64,000 bases of DNA from a virus. The position numbers and the translations under genes were made by a program. Under the pieces are notes generated by a model. The model had not been told where the DNA came from, searched no databases, and saw only the letters and a list, made by a program, of their open reading frames with translations. The stretch is taken from positions 26,979 to 90,978 of the IMG/VR virus record IMGVR_UViG_3300028558_000022. One strand, 5' to 3'. This document shows, in pieces, positions 1-6,603 of this stretch (positions are counted from its first letter, which is position 1; each line of letters begins with the position of its first letter).

Positions 1-2
1 AA

Positions 3-359
3 GGTTCGATGAAAACAATCCAGCCGTACCAGTCCCACGAAGACCCTTTGCTCGATGAGGCAAGAGAGCTGGCAGACTTGGCCGCCAAGCTCAAGCCGAG
101 CGAGCGTCTCTTCAACATCACCCGGTCGGGTGTGTTGAAGCTAATCAAGCGTGCTGGCAAACGTGCCGGGATTCCCGAGCACAAGCTGTTCGCTCACGTC
201 TTGAAGCACTCCATCGCCATGCAAACAATCCATACAGCCGGGATCGAGAATGTCCGGCAATGGCTGGGCCACAAGAACATTTCCAGTACGGGCGCCTACC
301 TCCGGGTATCAGACGAGGCCGCCGCGCTCGCTATCGGAAGGGCGATGACAATTGAATAG
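3..359 (+). CDS. Tyrosine recombinase, C-terminal part (5' end outside window)
   Basis: The frame is open to the window edge, so the ATG at 9 is probably internal and the core-binding domain lies outside. What remains is the catalytic C-terminus of a tyrosine (lambda-integrase type) site-specific recombinase: box II reads HVLKHS, followed by WLGHKNISST and the nucleophile tyrosine in GAYLRV. The usual HxxR box carries Lys instead of Arg; recombinases with HVLKHS form a known subgroup, so this need not mean inactivity. The box I arginine would be upstream of the window. A second, complete integrase lies 1.8 kb away at 2132. Whether this copy belongs to the phage or to a neighbouring element cannot be decided here. 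Confidence 0.8.
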   Translation, partial: GSMKTIQPYQSHEDPLLDEARELADLAAKLKPSERLFNITRSGVLKLIKRAGKRAGIPEHKLFAHVLKHSIAMQTIHTAGIENVRQWLGHKNISSTGAYLRVSDEAAALAIGRAMTIE

Positions 360-463
360 CTCCAGTTGCCTTCTACTGGCAAGCACAGGGAAAGTTGCAA
401 GCCTGAACACTGCCGTTGGTTCTCCACGACTCGCTTTCACTGAAGATAGGAGAGATTTCCCCA

Positions 464-706
464 ATGCCATCAATCGAAGTCACACCGGAGGCATACAGCC
501 GGGCTTCGCGCTACGCAGCCGTTTTAGGCATCACTACTGATGAGGCGGTTAGTAAAATGGTTATCGCTTGGATGAACGACACGGGAGACATGGTTCTCTC
601 GTTCCTAGACAGGAAAGACAAGGCCCGCAAAGAGACTGGCACTTCCGCTCAGGTTATAAAAATGCCCGAGCGGGCAACTTCAACGAAAAGAACCACATCG
701 AAGTAA
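464..706 (+). CDS. Small hypothetical protein
   Basis: 80 residues from the ATG at 464, chosen because AGGAGAGA lies at 448-455; the frame opens earlier (416) but nothing supports initiation there. The N-terminal half (TPEAYSRASRYAAVLGITTDEAVSKMV) looks like an amphipathic helical segment reminiscent of ribbon-helix-helix or toxin/antitoxin-type regulators, but no family is recognised. The C-terminus is basic and rich in Lys, Thr and Ser. It precedes an AT-rich promoter region containing the phage-wide palindrome at 717-735. Confidence 0.7.
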   Translation: MPSIEVTPEAYSRASRYAAVLGITTDEAVSKMVIAWMNDTGDMVLSFLDRKDKARKETGTSAQVIKMPERATSTKRTTSK

Positions 707-716
707 ACTGTAAAAA

Positions 717-735
717 GTTTGACAAATTGACGAAT
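717..735. promoter_or_regulatory. Palindromic operator copy 1
   Basis: GTTTGACAAATTGACGAAT matches 17 of 19 positions of the consensus GTTTGNCAAWTTGNCAAAC found at five other places in the window. It lies 30 bases upstream of a TTGACT -35 box (766) in an AT-rich gap between two + strand genes. Its presence left of attP argues that this left part belongs to the same phage. The binding protein is unknown. Confidence 0.6.
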
Positions 736-765
736 TAGGTTTTTTGAAAATTCACATTTAATCGC

Positions 766-794
766 TTGACTTTTCCCCAGATTTTAAGTACGTT
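766..794 (+). promoter_or_regulatory. Candidate promoter for the 857 gene
   Basis: TTGACT at 766-771, a 17-base spacer, and TACGTT at 789-794. The -10 is weak but shares the TAC start of the better phage promoters at 3669 and 6627. The segment is clearly AT-rich compared with the flanking genes. Confidence 0.4.
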
Positions 795-856
795 TAATCA
801 GTACCAAAGTAACACACCCGATAAGTCAAAAAACCATCCACCAGTGAGGTATCAAC

Positions 857-1678
857 ATGGGTCCGAAAAAAGACTATCTGTCCAACGTCACGATCATTCC
901 GCATAACGCGACAGTTGAAGCGGGTCGCTTCATGCCGAAGCAAGAGATTCAACAGATGTCGTTTCTGAAGAACGTGAAGGAACGGGATCAGGAGTTTCTC
1001 ATCGCTGAGATCAGACAAGCGGCGGCTGCGAAGCTGATGCACGAGCGGGCCGGTCTTGCGTTGGGAAGGCACATCCAGAACATCTACAATCGGTGCGAAT
1101 CCTACTCGGGCACTTTTCGCCGCACTATGGCGTATCTCGGGATCAAGGAACGCAACGCGTATCGGTACATGAAGGCGTTCGCTGGAGCCTCAAGTCAATG
1201 GCATGAAAACGTCCTGAACGCTGCGATTGTAAAGGGCCTCGACTTCCGGTCGGCTGACGAGAATAAGCCACTCGGAAAGTACACGGAAGTCGCTCGCTTA
1301 CTTCCAGCTCCGAGCCGTAACCCTGACCCAGTTGAGGCGGTTCGTTACATCGAACAGCTTGAGCAGACATACAAGGATCGCAAGCGGGCCATTAAGGAAG
1401 GAAGGGTCAAGCCGAAGGACCGTAGCCAAGAGGCCGACGATATTCAGCGCGACCCTGAGTTCCTTCTCCGTCAGAACTACCGGGGCATCAAGAACGCCCT
1501 TCAGCACGTCCCGCCGCGTCAGCGTAAGCGGTGGTTCGAGAAGCTCGTAGGCATGAGCCTGACCAATCAGGGAGTAGCAAGCGCGGTCATGTTCTCGCCG
1601 GAAGCTATCCCCGAAGACTTCAACCAAGGGCCGGGACGACCTTCCCTCCCTCAGATGGTTCATGAGAACGTTGCCTGA
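857..1678 (+). CDS. Hypothetical protein, DUF3102-like central region
   Basis: 273 residues; ATG at 857 with GAGGT at 846-850. The central part (about residues 60-115, with ALGRHIQNIYNR followed by GTFRRTMAYLGIKERNAYRYMKAF) resembles the DUF3102 layout, in which a helical stretch precedes a helix-turn-helix-like unit; such proteins occur on phages, plasmids and integrative elements. Around residues 165-200 is a charged helical stretch rich in Lys and Arg. No enzyme motif is visible. It is transcribed away from the 717-794 control region and followed by a terminator, so it seems to be a single-gene unit. A role in replication or maintenance is possible but only by resemblance. Confidence 0.75.
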   Translation: MGPKKDYLSNVTIIPHNATVEAGRFMPKQEIQQMSFLKNVKERDQEFLIAEIRQAAAAKLMHERAGLALGRHIQNIYNRCESYSGTFRRTMAYLGIKERNAYRYMKAFAGASSQWHENVLNAAIVKGLDFRSADENKPLGKYTEVARLLPAPSRNPDPVEAVRYIEQLEQTYKDRKRAIKEGRVKPKDRSQEADDIQRDPEFLLRQNYRGIKNALQHVPPRQRKRWFEKLVGMSLTNQGVASAVMFSPEAIPEDFNQGPGRPSLPQMVHENVA

Positions 1679-1712
1679 TCTCATGTACCGGTAGCGGCTA
1701 AGGCTATGCTTG

Positions 1713-1743
1713 AAGGGCCGGAGCGATTCGGCCCTTACTTTTG
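1713..1743 (+). terminator. Rho-independent terminator
   Basis: Perfect 8-bp stem AAGGGCCG (1713-1720) / CGGCCCTT (1729-1736) with an 8-base loop, followed by ACTTTTGT. It ends the unit containing the 857-1678 gene. Confidence 0.75.
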
Positions 1744-1781
1744 TGGCGCTAGATTAAAACCCTTGGGAGCTTCACCGGGCT

Positions 1782-1901
1782 ATGAAACGAAGGTTGACTC
1801 TTGGTGATGTAGTTGCTTTTGTGATTGGAGTCTCTTTACTGCTGTATGTTCTGGGCTTCACCGATCCGTACCTTGGATCGTTGCTCGGAGTGTTTAGGTG
1901 A
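1782..1901 (+). CDS. Possible small membrane protein
   Basis: 39 codons from the ATG at 1782, starting MKRRLTLGD and continuing into one hydrophobic segment (about residues 10-27, VVAFVIGVSLLLYVLGF), giving a positively charged N-terminus and a single membrane helix. GGGAG at 1766-1770 is rather far from the start. The stop codon overlaps the first arm-type repeat of attP. No family is recognised; it may be an uncoded chance frame. Confidence 0.4.
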   Translation: MKRRLTLGDVVAFVIGVSLLLYVLGFTDPYLGSLLGVFR

Positions 1902-2123
1902 TACGAAGTGATACGAAAAAACTTGTCCCTACAGGCCCCAAGGTATCCTCTGTATCGCGTATATCGTAAATAATAAACAGCTATCTTCCTCTCGATCAGT
2001 GGTTTGCAAGTTAAGCGCCTATCTGTCTGGTACTTAGGCGACGGCGACAAGTCGAATCCCACTCTCTCCGCCAGAGCCTTTAAAATCAATAACTTAGCAA
2101 ATGTGATACGAAGTGTGATACGA
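1898..2123. other. attP: Phage attachment site (attP) with tRNA-Ser core
   Basis: The core at 2051-2073 reads as the 3' end of a tRNA: T-loop-like GTCGAAT, T-stem strand CCCAC, acceptor strand TCTCTCC, discriminator G and CCA. The acceptor strand and G discriminator match bacterial tRNA-Ser. No matching 5' half (GGAGAGA) lies upstream, so this is not an intact tRNA gene. Four copies of GTGATACGA form two pairs, 1898-1906 with 1908-1916 and 2103-2111 with 2115-2123, one pair on each side, as expected of integrase arm-type sites. The integrase starts 9 bases after the last repeat. The exact core limits are inferred. Confidence 0.8.
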
Positions 2124-2131
2124 TCTTCGCT

Positions 2132-3274
2132 ATGAATGTGAAGGTCAATCTCACGAAGCGTATCAATATAGACGGACAGAAGCGGTTCGTCCCAGTCGTT
2201 CAGGCGGCCAACGGTCGGATCAAAGCCGACTGGGTAGTGATCGACGGCGCCGAGCAACGGTATCCCGGTGGGAGCTTCTACATAGACTGGACCGAAGGCG
2301 GCAAGCGTCGGCGGGAATCGGTCGGCGTGAGCGCGGCGACGGCGGTTGCCCGGCAGCTCCGCAAGGAAGCTGAACTCAAGGCTAAGGGTCAAGGACTTAC
2401 CGTAACCTCTCAAGACGACCGCGACCGGCGCCTGACGGTCGAGACAGCCGTATCCGCCTATCTGGAAGAGATCGCACTCACAAAGAAGCCTAAGACCGTT
2501 TCGGCCTACACGACGAGCCTGTCCTATTTTCAAGAATCTTGTACAAAGACCTACATCGATGAGATCGAGCGGCTGGACATGATCCGGTTCCATGCGTACC
2601 TGAGGGACAAGAAGGCACAGTCCCCGCGTAGCTGCTGGAACAAATTCTCGAACGTGATGGGATTCCTGAAGGCTCAAGGTGTTCGCAAGATCGTGAAGCC
2701 GGGCGATTGGCCGAGGTACGTCGAAGAGGAGCCAGAGGCATACGAGCGGGAAGAGCTTGACAAGTTCTTCGACGCTTGTAACGACAATGAGCGTACTCTG
2801 TACGAGTTCTTCCTCATGACCGGGATGCGTGAGCAAGAGGTCATGCACGCCATGTGGCAAGACGTGAACCTCAAGCAAGGGACGATTGCGATGAAGTGGA
2901 AGCCCGAGCTTGACTGGACTCCCAAGGCGTACAAGGAACGCGAGATTCCCGTTCCTACAAAACTTTTGAAGAAGCTCGAAGATCGCCGACCGGCGAACGG
3001 ACGCGGCTTGATCTTCCCTACCTCTGGCGGCCTACCAAACGGTCACTTCCTTTTGTTCTGCAAGAACATTGCGAAGCGTGCCGGTCTCGATCCCGAGAGC
3101 TGGTGGCTTCACAAGTTCCGCGCGACGTTCGCAACGTGGCACCTTCAGGCCGGGGTCGATCTGCGGACCGTACAGAAGTGGCTCGGTCACACAGACCTTG
3201 AGTCAACTATGCGGTACCTGAAGGCCGCCCGTGGCGCCGAGGTTCAGGCGAAGGTCAACCAGACGTTCGCCTAG
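2132..3274 (+). CDS. int: Tyrosine-type integrase
   Basis: 380 residues, normal length for phage integrases. It joins the phage attP to a chromosomal att site through a covalent 3'-phosphotyrosine intermediate. Catalytic residues are visible: Arg233 in TGMRE, His327 and Arg330 in LHKFRATFATW, His353 in KWLGHTD and the nucleophile Tyr362 in STMRYL. Residues 1-90 form an N-terminal arm-binding-type region with basic stretches (GGKRRRESV), and about 105-200 the core-binding SAM-like domain. The ATG at 2132 has no clear Shine-Dalgarno sequence. The gene directly follows the arm-type repeats of attP, so binding of Int there may also control its own expression. Its 3' end overlaps a convergent small gene by 20 bases. 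Confidence 0.95.
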   Translation: MNVKVNLTKRINIDGQKRFVPVVQAANGRIKADWVVIDGAEQRYPGGSFYIDWTEGGKRRRESVGVSAATAVARQLRKEAELKAKGQGLTVTSQDDRDRRLTVETAVSAYLEEIALTKKPKTVSAYTTSLSYFQESCTKTYIDEIERLDMIRFHAYLRDKKAQSPRSCWNKFSNVMGFLKAQGVRKIVKPGDWPRYVEEEPEAYEREELDKFFDACNDNERTLYEFFLMTGMREQEVMHAMWQDVNLKQGTIAMKWKPELDWTPKAYKEREIPVPTKLLKKLEDRRPANGRGLIFPTSGGLPNGHFLLFCKNIAKRAGLDPESWWLHKFRATFATWHLQAGVDLRTVQKWLGHTDLESTMRYLKAARGAEVQAKVNQTFA

Positions 3275-3392
3275 CTTCTCGCGCCTCTTCCCTCTCGATC
3301 TCGCGCTCAAGTTTGCAAGCGTCACATATACGCTTCCGGGAGAGTTGATCTTCAATCGGCTCTCCGCAGTCCTTACAGAGCTTTTCCCTCAT
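3255..3392 (-). CDS. Zinc-ribbon miniprotein
   Basis: 45 residues: MREKLCKDCGEPI followed by RKRICDACKLEREIERE, i.e. two CxxC knuckles (C6/C9 and C23/C26) followed by a charged helix of alternating Glu and Arg. Its ATG overlaps the stop of the excisionase-like gene upstream in an ATGA junction, implying translational coupling, and its 3' end runs 20 bases into the convergent integrase gene. The pattern resembles DksA/TraR-type or other small zinc-finger regulators, but it is too short to assign. It may assist the excisionase or regulate the integration module. Confidence 0.65.
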   Translation of the reverse strand: MREKLCKDCGEPIEDQLSRKRICDACKLEREIEREEAREARRTSG

Positions 3393-3598
3393 TGTCTCTC
3401 CAGCCATTTAGACAGCTCTTGTGGGTCGAACCTCACCGCCGTACTGATACGGAACGATGGGATGTTCCCCCGTCTCGCCTCCCGGCGAATCATCTGAGCT
3501 GACATTCCCAGCACTCCTGCAACCTCTTCAGCCGTTAGCGCCCGTTCATAAGCTGCGATCCTTTCTCGCACACTGGGGACGTGTGTCTGTGTCGTCAT
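3389..3598 (-). CDS. xis: Excisionase-family helix-turn-helix protein
   Basis: 69 residues. Residues 20-66 (TAEEVAGVLGMSAQMIRREARRGNIPSFRI followed by RFDPQELSKWLER) form a winged MerR/excisionase-type helix-turn-helix of the HTH_17 class that reads DNA next to attP. In temperate phages such proteins act as Xis directionality factors or as small repressors. It is transcribed leftward toward int, divergently from the 3681 gene, with a palindromic operator (3644-3662) in the 82-base gap, so autoregulation is plausible. Whether it is the excisionase or the operator-binding repressor cannot be told; the symbol is provisional. Confidence 0.7.
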   Translation of the reverse strand: MTTQTHVPSVRERIAAYERALTAEEVAGVLGMSAQMIRREARRGNIPSFRISTAVRFDPQELSKWLERQ

Positions 3599-3643
3599 AG
3601 GAACACCCTACCACAAACTATTTTCGATTGCAAGAGAAATAAT

Positions 3644-3674
3644 GTTTGACAATTTGGCAAACTTATATTACAGT
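3644..3674 (+). promoter_or_regulatory. Operator copy 2 overlapping a + strand promoter
   Basis: GTTTGACAATTTGGCAAAC at 3644-3662 is identical to the copy at 16133. Its left arm contains TTGACA (3646-3651); 17 bases later comes TACAGT (3669-3674), so the operator covers the -35 and most of the spacer. A protein bound here would block this promoter and could also affect the divergent excisionase-like gene. Confidence 0.65.
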
Positions 3675-3680
3675 TGATTT

Positions 3681-4124
3681 GTGTTCGAGACAACCCAAAC
3701 ATCCCAGCACATCGCCAGCGGTCACATGACTCACCTTCTACGCCCTAAGGAACTGAGAACGAGGATCGACCTTGCGGTCAGGGCATTGCAGACACACACC
3801 TTCGATACGATAGCGTTTCGTGGGATGTCTGGGGCGTTCCTTGGTCCGCAAATCGCAGCGTTTCTTGACAAGGAAATGATCCTTGTTCGGAAGCCCCACG
3901 ACGATACTCATTCGTTCTATAACGTTGAGGGATTCAAAGGCGCAAGGCGATACATCATCGTTGACGACTTTATATCACTGGGCGGCACAAAGCGAGCGAT
4001 CATTGAGGCTGTGTCTAAGTTCGCCCCTGATGCGAATTTCGTCGGACTGCTGCCAGTTTTAAGGATCAGGGACTATATGCTTGAACATTCTGAACGTCAC
4101 AACACGCCCTACCCTTTGGAATAA
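3681..4124 (+). CDS. Phosphoribosyltransferase-like protein
   Basis: 147 residues from GTG 3681. The segment RYIIVDDFISLGGTKRAI (about residues 90-107) matches the PRPP-binding loop of type I phosphoribosyltransferases, usually VDDvxtTGgT, with the two acidic residues kept; an upstream FRGMSGAFLGPQIA resembles the first phosphate-binding turn. Such enzymes move phosphoribose onto bases in nucleotide salvage; the substrate cannot be read from the sequence. The -10 at 3669-3674 would place transcription start at about 3681, so the GTG may be read from a leaderless mRNA; the alternative ATG at 3726 would remove 15 residues and has no good Shine-Dalgarno sequence either. Confidence 0.7.
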   Translation: MFETTQTSQHIASGHMTHLLRPKELRTRIDLAVRALQTHTFDTIAFRGMSGAFLGPQIAAFLDKEMILVRKPHDDTHSFYNVEGFKGARRYIIVDDFISLGGTKRAIIEAVSKFAPDANFVGLLPVLRIRDYMLEHSERHNTPYPLE

Positions 4125-4184
4125 ACCGAGACCATCAGGAACCCCCTGCCGGATCGGTAGTAGTGAACACTAGGAAACAACACG

Positions 4185-4538
4185 TTGCCATTCGATCAGT
4201 ACAAACAACCCCACCGTGTCTTCGTCGATACAGGACGCAAATCCTACCGCATGGGAGTTCCGATAAACGGAAACCCTCACAAGATGGAACCTTTCAGAGA
4301 CCTATGGGAGAAAGGCTGGAGACTTGAGCGTCGTAAAGAAGAAGGTCAACGCTCGCAGTTCAAGCGCCCCGCAGCCCAACAAGGGCAGCAAGGCCAAGCC
4401 GAGCAAAGGGCGCCAAAGAAAGTCGGACACACCCCTTGGCGGGAACTCCGACATAAACGGAAAGAAGAGCCGAAAGGCCCAGTCCTCACCGATGGACTTG
4501 TCGCCCGCTTCAACAGACAGCATAGAACGGCCATCTAA
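4185..4538 (+). CDS. Hypothetical protein (overlaps the next frame)
   Basis: 117 residues from TTG 4185, preceded by AGGAA at 4173-4177. Residues 1-50 look like a folded domain with many aromatic residues (DTGRKSYRMGVPI, FRDLWEKGWRLERR); the rest is basic and Gln/Lys-rich with a final LTDGLVARFNRQ. From 4324 onward it shares its DNA with another frame. No family is recognised. Both frames being coding, or a frameshift joining this N-terminus to the next frame, are possible. Confidence 0.55.
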   Translation: MPFDQYKQPHRVFVDTGRKSYRMGVPINGNPHKMEPFRDLWEKGWRLERRKEEGQRSQFKRPAAQQGQQGQAEQRAPKKVGHTPWRELRHKRKEEPKGPVLTDGLVARFNRQHRTAI

Positions 4539-4731
4539 TCAGCTCCCTTCGGGCGGTACCGTTTCTGTCGGCGATGTGGTTATGTGTTACGACCAAGGCT
4601 GGCGAACGGGCCGCGTCGAAGAGATCATCAAAACTGCGGCGTGGATCAGGGTTACCCCTGCAATCGGTAAGGTAACTCGATCAGCCGTGATGTTTGGATT
4701 TGAAGACATTCGACAGATTGGAGGAGATTGA
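4324..4731 (+). CDS. Hypothetical protein with basic N-terminus and SH3-like C-terminus
   Basis: 135 residues if started at TTG 4324. Residues 1-75 are low-complexity and rich in Lys, Ser and Pro; the last 58 (GGTVSVGDVVMCYDQGWRTG, then VEEIIKTAAWIRVTP) look like a compact beta-barrel of the SH3/KOW kind often seen in small phage proteins. The start is uncertain: TTG 4324 sits immediately after GGAG, while the in-frame ATG at 4492 would leave only the globular part and shorten the overlap with the previous gene to about 47 bases. No function is assigned. Confidence 0.55.
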   Translation: MSVVKKKVNARSSSAPQPNKGSKAKPSKGRQRKSDTPLGGNSDINGKKSRKAQSSPMDLSPASTDSIERPSNQLPSGGTVSVGDVVMCYDQGWRTGRVEEIIKTAAWIRVTPAIGKVTRSAVMFGFEDIRQIGGD

Positions 4732-4732
4732 A

Positions 4733-5032
4733 ATGGAAACTGACATCTGTGCAGTGAATCATGGTGGTAATCCCCAAAGCGTCGCCGCGTTCCAAGGAAT
4801 CGTCCCGACCCTTCCAGCTCTTCGTAAGAAGGTGCTGTTCGCGGTAAGCGAGCTGAAGTTTGCGACCGTAAAAGAGGTCGTAGACAAGACGGGCCTTGAA
4901 CGTCTGACGGTAGGCGCCCGTCTCACCGAGTTGAAAAAGTCAGGGTTACTCACGGCAACCAATACGATCCGTGAAGGATGCCGCGTACTGACACTCTCGG
5001 AGCTGGGGAAGCAAGCAACACAGGCAGTTTAA
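4733..5032 (+). CDS. Winged-helix DNA-binding protein
   Basis: 99 residues from ATG 4733, selected for the strong GGAGGAGAT at 4720-4728; an upstream start would embed that site in coding sequence. The segment VLFAVSELKFATVKEVVDKTG followed by LTVGARLTELKKSGLL (about residues 35-75) is a winged helix-turn-helix like those of MarR, ArsR or replication-restart regulators. It is a candidate for the protein binding the repeated palindrome, although nothing in the sequence proves that. It lies 7 bases before the exonuclease gene, so it is probably co-transcribed with it. Confidence 0.7.
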   Translation: METDICAVNHGGNPQSVAAFQGIVPTLPALRKKVLFAVSELKFATVKEVVDKTGLERLTVGARLTELKKSGLLTATNTIREGCRVLTLSELGKQATQAV

Positions 5033-5039
5033 GGGGTAA

Positions 5040-6401
5040 ATGCTTCTCGACAACTTCATTGACCGCTTCGGCGGTATGACCGAATCCTACTACTTCTACA
5101 ACGGAGAGGTTGAGCTTCGGTACGATCCTAAGGATCACGTCTACCTGTTAGTGAACGGTGACGCTCTCGAACCACAAGACGGCGTTACAACCGTTTGTCA
5201 CATCATCGACAAATCTGAGGCCCTGATTCCTTGGGCCTGTAAGCAGATGGCAACCAAGCTCCTCACGGACTTGACCATTGTGTTGCCGGACGGTCAGAAA
5301 CAGCTCCGTCAAGTCACTTACCAAGACTTTGAGAATCTCGTCATCGCAGCGAAGACGGCCCATCGCGACCGGCTTGAAGAGGCCGGAGAAGTCGGGCACA
5401 TCGCGCACGCGTGGATCGAGATGTACATCAAGGCGATCCTTGCGAACGATCAGTCTCGACAAGAGGAATTGCTTGCCAAGTTCCCAGATGACGAACGGGC
5501 ACGTAACTGTTGCTTCGCCGCTCTCGGGTGGATGAAGAATCACAACGTCCGGTGGATCGGTACCGAACGTAAAATCTACAGCCGCAAATGGAAGTACGCC
5601 GGTACACTCGACGGTCTGTGCGTTGTGGACTCGTGTAGCGATCCGAAATGCTGTCCGCGTCCGTTCAAGGATCGGCTAACGGTCTCGGACTGGAAGACGA
5701 GCAACTATCTGTACAAAGAGTACAGACTACAGACCGCAGCGTATCAATACGCCTACGAGGAAGAAACCGGCGAGAAGATTCAGGATCGCTGGATCATCCG
5801 GCTCGGTAAGGAAGACGCCGAGTTCGATCCGTGGCACGTCGAAGCTGACCAATACTATCGGGACTTCCAAGCATTCCGGCTCGCGCTCGAACTGAGGCGC
5901 ACGGTCGGCGAGATCGACGAAAACATTCAAGCTCGCGACAAGGCCCGCAGAGAAGCTGAGAAGGCGGAGAGACAAGCGGCCAAGGCTGAGGCGGAACGAC
6001 TGAAGCGCGAAGAGCGTGAGAAGCGCAAGGCCGAAGAGAAGGCAGCCCGAGAAGCGGCTCTCAAAGTCGCGTGCCCGAACTCGAAGAAATACAAGGGCCT
6101 CAAGAAACCGCGCTGCAATGGAGGAGAACCATGCGAGACGTGCCTGAAGAAGTATGCGGAAGTACAGGCAGCCAAGCCGAAGAAAGAACCGAAGAAAAAG
6201 AAGGTCAAGGGTGGCGTCCAGAACCTATTATCCGTACTGGACCCCGCTTCATCCTCACTATCGACGGAGACCTCAACACTCCCAATTTCGGAATCAAGTT
6301 CCGACACGAACACTGGAGCTTGTATCTCGGATACATCGGATTCAATCTCATCTGGGGAAAGTTCCGGGACAGCTTCATCGACACTTTCGACGCCGGACTA
6401 G
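5040..6401 (+). CDS. RecB/Cas4-type PD-(D/E)xK exonuclease
   Basis: 453 residues; ATG 5040 follows AAGGGG. Residues 100-290 carry the RecB-type nuclease motifs: GHIAHAWIE (His120, His123), a beta-strand GTERKIYS (Glu176), YAGTLDG (Asp191), VSDWKTS (Asp217 and Lys219) and QTAAYQYAYE (Gln231, Tyr235). Such phage enzymes degrade DNA ends for recombination or host DNA breakdown. Residues 295-350 form a highly charged coiled coil and a Cys cluster (CNGGEPCETC) follows near residue 365. The last ~60 residues are unusually rich in Ser and Thr; there the DNA also encodes another frame (6131-6427), so this tail may be a by-product of overlap. It is a likely recombination partner of the RecA at 20244. 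Confidence 0.85.
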   Translation: MLLDNFIDRFGGMTESYYFYNGEVELRYDPKDHVYLLVNGDALEPQDGVTTVCHIIDKSEALIPWACKQMATKLLTDLTIVLPDGQKQLRQVTYQDFENLVIAAKTAHRDRLEEAGEVGHIAHAWIEMYIKAILANDQSRQEELLAKFPDDERARNCCFAALGWMKNHNVRWIGTERKIYSRKWKYAGTLDGLCVVDSCSDPKCCPRPFKDRLTVSDWKTSNYLYKEYRLQTAAYQYAYEEETGEKIQDRWIIRLGKEDAEFDPWHVEADQYYRDFQAFRLALELRRTVGEIDENIQARDKARREAEKAERQAAKAEAERLKREEREKRKAEEKAAREAALKVACPNSKKYKGLKKPRCNGGEPCETCLKKYAEVQAAKPKKEPKKKKVKGGVQNLLSVLDPASSSLSTETSTLPISESSSDTNTGACISDTSDSISSGESSGTASSTLSTPD

Positions 6402-6427
6402 AGGCGCGTCGAACATCTAAGACCTAA
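6131..6427 (+). CDS. Small protein nested in the exonuclease 3' end
   Basis: 98 residues from ATG 6131, which has a perfect GGAGGAG at 6120-6126. The first 40 residues are charged and overlap the exonuclease frame; the rest (GPRFILTIDGDLNTPNFGIK, then FRHEHWSLYLGYIGF) is rich in aromatic and hydrophobic residues and looks like a folded beta-rich domain, unlike the low-complexity Ser/Thr tail encoded by the exonuclease frame over the same bases. Its stop lies 26 bases past that of the exonuclease. Function unknown. Either a true overlapping gene or the normal C-terminus reached by frameshifting. Confidence 0.6.
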   Translation: MRDVPEEVCGSTGSQAEERTEEKEGQGWRPEPIIRTGPRFILTIDGDLNTPNFGIKFRHEHWSLYLGYIGFNLIWGKFRDSFIDTFDAGLEARRTSKT

Positions 6428-6439
6428 CGAAAGGACAAC

Positions 6440-6574
6440 ATGACCACACTTTCACGTCAGCTCCGTCGTATCGACAAACAACCGGAAGATCGCCGCATCT
6501 CTGAGGATGCCATCCGTGCTGCTCATAAAATGCGTCGCAAAGCGCGGAAGGCTCGCGCTAAGGCCAAAGTTTGA
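6440..6574 (+). CDS. Small basic protein
   Basis: 44 residues from ATG 6440 with AAAGGA just upstream. Very basic: LRRIDKQPEDRR, then HKMRRKARKARAKAKV at the end. Its last codon and stop (GTT TGA) are the first six bases of operator copy 3. Nucleic-acid binding is likely from the charge alone; no family is recognised. Confidence 0.6.
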   Translation: MTTLSRQLRRIDKQPEDRRISEDAIRAAHKMRRKARKARAKAKV

Positions 6575-6587
6575 CAATTTGTCAAGA
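6569..6587. promoter_or_regulatory. Palindromic operator copy 3
   Basis: GTTTGACAATTTGTCAAGA, 17 of 19 bases matching GTTTGNCAAWTTGNCAAAC. It includes the stop codon of the preceding small gene and ends 16 bases before the -35 box at 6604. Confidence 0.6.
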
Positions 6588-6603
6588 ACCGTATCGAATA
6601 CGC

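Noticed and set aside
1-2050. Host chromosome on the left of an integrated prophage
   Set aside because: An attL would show a complete tRNA-Ser upstream of the core; it does not, and an operator copy at 717 ties this side to the phage. The left recombinase fragment keeps some doubt.
1980-2073. Intact tRNA-Ser gene
   Set aside because: Only the T-arm, acceptor 3' strand and CCA are present; there is no GGAGAGA 5' strand, and the anticodon arm cannot be built convincingly. It fits an attP core better.
1772-2878. Long - strand open frame opposite the integrase
   Set aside because: It is antisense to a well-supported gene and to attP, its translation has no recognisable motif, and it has no ribosome-binding site.
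6154-6420. Third open frame in the exonuclease tail region
   Set aside because: Its translation is Arg/His-rich with shadow-like composition and has no Shine-Dalgarno, unlike the 6131 frame.
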